From assembly GCF_903643065.1 (NCBI RefSeq), contig NZ_CAHJWX010000017.1:1-15637 (forward strand): a stretch of DNA of 15,637 bases, given 5' to 3'. The notes beneath the pieces are model-generated. The model did not search any database, was not told the origin of the DNA, and saw nothing but the letters and a program-made list of their open reading frames with translations. Shown piece after piece: positions 12,626 to 15,637 of the stretch. Numbering within the stretch: the stretch's first letter is position 1; every line of letters starts with the position of its first letter. This stretch comes from Sphingomonas bacterium. Lineage in GTDB: Bacteria; Pseudomonadota; Alphaproteobacteria; Sphingomonadales; Sphingomonadaceae. The position numbers and the translations under genes were made by a program.

Positions 12626-13579
12626 ATGGAAGGCAGGCTGGTCACGCTGTTCGGCGGCGCCGGGTTCATCGGCCGCTATGCCGCGCAGGCGCTGTTGCGC
12701 GCGGGCGCGCGCGTGCGGTTCGCCGAGCGCGACCCGCGCCGGGCGTTCTTCCTCAAACCGCTGGGCGGGCTGGGGCAGACGCAGTTCGTCGCGGCGGACA
12801 TCGGTCGCCCGGACACGGTCGCGCGCGCGGTCGAGGGCGCGGACAGCGTCGTCAACCTGGTCGGCACGTTCGGCGCCGCGATGGAGCAGGTGCATGTCGA
12901 CGGCGCCCGCGCGGTGGCGCTGGCGGCGGCAACAGCGGGCGCGGAGGCGCTGGTGCACGTTTCCGCAATCGGCGCCGATCCGGCATCGCCGTCACGCTAT
13001 GGCCGATCGAAGGGCGAGGGCGAGGCGGCGGTGCGCGCCGCCTTTCCGGGCGCAACGATCCTGCGCCCGGCGGTGGTGTTCGGGCCGGAGGACGATTTCC
13101 TCAACCGCTTCGCACGGCTGATCGCGCGCGCGCCGGTGGTGCCGGTATTGCGCGCGGGCGCGCGGTTCCAGCCGGTGTTCGTGGCGGACGTCGCCGATGC
13201 GATCCGCTTCGCCGTGACCGAGCCGGGCCGGCATGCGGGGCTGACGGCCGAGCTGGGCGGGCCGGACGTGCTGACCATGGCCGAACTGATGCGCTTCATC
13301 GCCGGCGCGATCCACCGGCCCGCGCGGCTGCTGTCGCTGCCCGACGCGGTCGGCGCCGGGATCGCGCGGGCGGGCTTCCTGCCGGGCGCGCCGATCAACT
13401 GGGATCAGTGGCTGATGCTCCAGCGCGATACGGTTGTGGCGCCCGGCGCGCCGGGGCTCGACGTGTTCGGCGTACCGGCGACACCGATGGCGAGCGTCGC
13501 GCCGGGCTACCTCGTCCGCCACCGCCGCATGGGCCGGTTCGCCACCCGCGCGGGCGAGACGGCGGATCTGTCGGCGTGA
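12626..13579 (+). CDS. Complex I NDUFA9-like NAD(P)-binding (atypical SDR) protein
   Basis: This is a 317-residue Rossmann-fold protein. The N-terminal VTLFGGAGFIGRY gives the GxxGxxG nucleotide-binding loop (10-16), and a YGRSK segment about residue 130 corresponds to the SDR YxxxK position. The C-terminal half has the extended NmrA/NDUFA9-like layout (ILRPAVVFGPED, then FQPVFVADVADAI). Bacterial NDUFA9-family proteins resemble the 39-kDa accessory subunit of respiratory complex I but occur in bacteria as free proteins whose substrate is uncertain. The ATG at 12626 with AGGCG seven bases upstream is chosen; the frame is open further upstream, but that would run through the tRNA. It starts 125 nt from the tRNA on the opposite strand and overlaps uppP by 4 nt, so the two are an operon. 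Confidence 0.88.
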   Translation: MEGRLVTLFGGAGFIGRYAAQALLRAGARVRFAERDPRRAFFLKPLGGLGQTQFVAADIGRPDTVARAVEGADSVVNLVGTFGAAMEQVHVDGARAVALAAATAGAEALVHVSAIGADPASPSRYGRSKGEGEAAVRAAFPGATILRPAVVFGPEDDFLNRFARLIARAPVVPVLRAGARFQPVFVADVADAIRFAVTEPGRHAGLTAELGGPDVLTMAELMRFIAGAIHRPARLLSLPDAVGAGIARAGFLPGAPINWDQWLMLQRDTVVAPGAPGLDVFGVPATPMASVAPGYLVRHRRMGRFATRAGETADLSA

Positions 13580-14382
13580 GCGACCTGGCGACGGCCGCGA
13601 TCCTCGGCCTGGTCGAGGGCGTGACCGAGTTCCTGCCCGTCTCGTCCACCGGCCACCTGATCCTGGCGACCCGGCTGCTCGGCTACGACGCGGCGCGCTG
13701 GGCGCTGTTCAACGTCGTCATCCAGCTTGGCGCGATCGCGGCGGTGGTCGTGGTCTATCGGCGCACCTTCGCGACCGTGCTGGCGGGGCTGGCTCGGCGC
13801 GAGCCAGGCGCGTGGCGGTTCGCGCGCAACATCGCGCTCGCCTTCCTGCCGGCGGCGGTCGTCGGACTCGCGCTGCACAAGCGGATCGAGGCGCTGCTCG
13901 CCAATGCGGGTGTGGTCGCGGTGGCGCTGATCGTCGGCGGCGTCGCGATCCTGCTGGTCGAGCGGCTCGCCCGGCCCGGCACCGCGAAGGGCGTCGCCGA
14001 CGTGCCGCTGGCGAGCGCGGGCGGCATCGGCCTCGTCCAGTGCCTGGCGATGGTGCCGGGCGTCAGCCGCTCGGGCGCGACGATCCTGGGCGGCGTCGCG
14101 CTGGGCGTCGAGCGGCGCACGGCGGCGGAGTTCTCCTTTTTCCTCGCCATCCCGACGATGCTGGGCGCGAGCGCGCTGGAGCTGTGGAAGAGCCGGCATG
14201 CGCTGGCGGGCGGCGGCGTCGGCTGGGGCGCGATCGGCGTCGGCACTGCCGTCGCCTTTGCGGTCGCGTTGCTGGTGGTGCGCGGGTTCGTCGGCTTTGT
14301 CGGGCGGCATGGTTTTGGCCCGTTCGCCTGGTATCGGATCGTGGCGGGCGCGATCGCGCTGGCGGCGCTGAGGCTCGGATAG
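13576..14382 (+). CDS. uppP: Undecaprenyl-diphosphatase (BacA family)
   Basis: This is a 268-residue integral membrane protein with about eight hydrophobic stretches. It dephosphorylates undecaprenyl diphosphate, recycling the lipid carrier for peptidoglycan and other surface polymers; overproduction is known to give bacitracin resistance. The two catalytic signatures are visible: EGVTEFLPVSSTGH (14-27, with the ExxxE of Glu14 and Glu18) and PGVSRSGAT (161-169). Length equals the usual 260-280 aa. The start is a GTG at 13576-13578 overlapping the stop of the preceding gene (GTGA), which gives the canonical N-terminus; the frame is open far upstream, but that part is a shadow of the NDUFA9-like gene. 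Translational coupling to that gene is likely. Confidence 0.96.
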   Translation: MSDLATAAILGLVEGVTEFLPVSSTGHLILATRLLGYDAARWALFNVVIQLGAIAAVVVVYRRTFATVLAGLARREPGAWRFARNIALAFLPAAVVGLALHKRIEALLANAGVVAVALIVGGVAILLVERLARPGTAKGVADVPLASAGGIGLVQCLAMVPGVSRSGATILGGVALGVERRTAAEFSFFLAIPTMLGASALELWKSRHALAGGGVGWGAIGVGTAVAFAVALLVVRGFVGFVGRHGFGPFAWYRIVAGAIALAALRLG

Positions 14383-14530
14383 GGCCGATACGTTCCCAAT
14401 CTGCGCAGGTCGGCGCATAGGATCGATCCGGCCAGCACACTTTGTTTGTCGATAGGTAAGCTGTCCTGACTAGAAGAAGGTGGCCGGGCGCTGCTATGTG
14501 ACCATCCGTTCACCATGGACAGGATGACGC

Positions 14531-15637
14531 ATGGCTGGCGACATGATGCTGCGGTTCGTGGATCGCGACCAGGCCTATCCGGACCGGCGCGCGGCCGGCG
14601 CGCGCGTCGCGGACTTCGCCGAGATCGCGGACAAATACGCGGGCGCCGCCGCCGCCGACCAGGCGGGTCGCTGCTCGCAATGCGGCGTGCCCTATTGCGC
14701 GGTGCATTGCCCGTTGCACAACCACATCCCCGACTGGCTGCGCCTCACCGCCGACGGGCGGCTGCGCGACGCGTATGAGCTGAGCAACGCCACGTCCTCC
14801 ATGCCGGAGATCTGCGGCCGCATCTGTCCGCAGGACCGGTTGTGCGAGGGCAATTGCGTGATCGAGTTCGCCGGCCACGGCGCGGTCACGATCGGCTCGG
14901 TCGAGAAGTTCATCACCGACACCGCGTGGGAACAGGGCTGGGTGGAGCCGCTCGTGCCCGGGCGCCCGCGTGGCCAGTCGGTCGGCGTGATCGGCGCGGG
15001 GCCGGCGGGGCTGACGGCGGCGGAACAGCTGCGGCTCGCCGGCTATGAGGTGCACGTCTATGATCGGCACGACCGGGCCGGCGGGCTGCTGACCTATGGC
15101 ATCCCCGGCTTCAAGCTGGAAAAGCCGGTGGTGACGCGCCGGACCGACCGGCTGGCGGCGGGCGGCATCGTCTTTCACCAGGGTTTCGAGGTCGGGCGCG
15201 ACGCGTCGCTCGACGAGCTGCGCGCCCGCCACGACGCGCTGCTGGTCGCGACCGGCGTGTACCGCGCGCGGGCGATGGAAGTGCCGGGCGCCGAGGCGGG
15301 CGGCGTGGTGCCCGCGCTCGATTACCTGATGGCGTCCAACCGCAAGGGCTTCGGCGATGCGGTGCCGGCGTTCGACGACGGCCGGCTCGACGCGGCGGGC
15401 AAGCAGGTCGTCGTGATCGGCGGCGGCGACACCGCGATGGATTGCGTGCGGACCGCCGTGCGTCAGGGCGCCGCCAGCGTGCGCTGCCTGTATCGCCGCG
15501 ACCGCGCCAACATGCCCGGCTCCGCGCGTGAGGTCGCCAACGCGGAAGAGGAGGGCGTGCGCTTCGTTTGGCTGGCCGCGCCGCACGCGATCGAGTCAGG
15601 GGGCGTCCGGGCGACGCGGATGCGGCTGGGGGCCCCC
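14531..15637 (+). CDS. gltD: Glutamate synthase [NADPH] small (beta) subunit, 3' end outside window
   Basis: The first 369 residues are present of a family usually about 480 long; there is no stop before the window ends. The N-terminal iron-sulfur region has two cysteine groups: Cys48, 51, 56, 60 (CSQCGVPYC-x3-C) and Cys95, 99, 105, 109 (CGRICPQDRLCEGNC). The first dinucleotide-binding loop GAGPAG (155-160) binds FAD, and a second Rossmann loop VVIGGGDTAMD (294-304) binds NADPH. The subunit passes electrons from NADPH to GltB, which makes glutamate from glutamine and 2-oxoglutarate in the cytoplasm. The ATG at 14531 is preceded by AGGA at a normal distance; Met5 and Met6 are alternatives. A 148-nt gap separates it from uppP, so it probably has its own promoter, though none was clear by eye. 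gltB is not in the window; it may lie beyond either end. Confidence 0.95.
   Translation, partial: MAGDMMLRFVDRDQAYPDRRAAGARVADFAEIADKYAGAAAADQAGRCSQCGVPYCAVHCPLHNHIPDWLRLTADGRLRDAYELSNATSSMPEICGRICPQDRLCEGNCVIEFAGHGAVTIGSVEKFITDTAWEQGWVEPLVPGRPRGQSVGVIGAGPAGLTAAEQLRLAGYEVHVYDRHDRAGGLLTYGIPGFKLEKPVVTRRTDRLAAGGIVFHQGFEVGRDASLDELRARHDALLVATGVYRARAMEVPGAEAGGVVPALDYLMASNRKGFGDAVPAFDDGRLDAAGKQVVVIGGGDTAMDCVRTAVRQGAASVRCLYRRDRANMPGSAREVANAEEEGVRFVWLAAPHAIESGGVRATRMRLGAP

Noticed and set aside
12541..13575. Upstream in-frame extension of uppP
   Set aside because: Low-complexity Gly/Arg/Ala-rich sequence overlapping the NDUFA9-like gene in another frame; the GTG at 13576 gives the canonical UppP N-terminus.
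14510..15586. A 358-codon minus-strand open frame opposite gltD
   Set aside because: The plus strand encodes GltD with all cysteine and nucleotide-binding motifs; the antisense product is Arg/His/Ala-rich with no motif.
1..15637. CRISPR arrays, insertion sequences, rRNA and plasmid origins
   Set aside because: No regularly spaced repeats, transposase frames with terminal inverted repeats, rRNA signatures or iterons were seen on reading through.

Overview
The window looks like the chromosome of a high-GC alphaproteobacterium, most likely Sphingomonas or a close relative. The right-hand flank is very GC-rich (77% in the one 60-base line I counted) and has the order tRNA-Leu / NDUFA9-like protein / uppP / gltD, which I associate with sphingomonads. 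That assignment rests on recall and inference; no search was run.

Layout. (1) Positions 3-491: the 3' end of a DUF3320-type large helicase-like protein, cut by the window edge. (2) Positions 579-12436: an integrated genomic island of about 11.8 kb. It is bounded by a 16-nt direct repeat of the 3' part of tRNA-Leu(CAG). The intact tRNA (12415-12501, minus strand) and a P4-type (DUF4102) integrase lie at the right end. A decayed tRNA 3'-end copy lies at the left end. Both ends also carry the same GGGCCCCC-A(n) direct repeats just inside the att copies, which are good candidates for integrase arm-binding sites. (3) Positions 12626-15637: chromosomal housekeeping genes on the plus strand, namely an NDUFA9-like NAD(P)-binding protein, uppP overlapping it by 4 nt, and gltD running off the window end.

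Inside the island almost everything is on the minus strand and tightly packed. In transcription order the genes are: integrase; a 265-aa protein of unknown function that overlaps the integrase by 19 nt; a 55-aa AlpA/excisionase-like HTH protein; a 161-aa HTH plus zinc-ribbon protein; a second, unrelated tyrosine recombinase (4-nt overlap with the preceding gene); a 62-nt gap holding a perfect 9-bp inverted repeat beside a ribosome binding site; a GmrSD-like DUF262-DUF1524 nuclease with a C-terminal RAMA-like domain; a type III Mod methyltransferase (17-nt overlap); and a type III Res helicase-nuclease (3-nt gap). A lone plus-strand AlpA-like gene (1036-1218) faces this operon at the left end.

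The cargo is therefore a defence cassette: a type III restriction-modification pair translationally linked to a modification-dependent-type nuclease. It sits behind a recombinase/HTH module that may mobilise or regulate it. The most notable signals are the three-gene defence operon with the RAMA fusion, the sharply lower-GC core of mod (between its DPPF and FCGSG motifs) indicating target-domain replacement, the duplicated arm-type repeats, and a one-base deletion in the left att that would damage tRNA-Leu if the island excised precisely.
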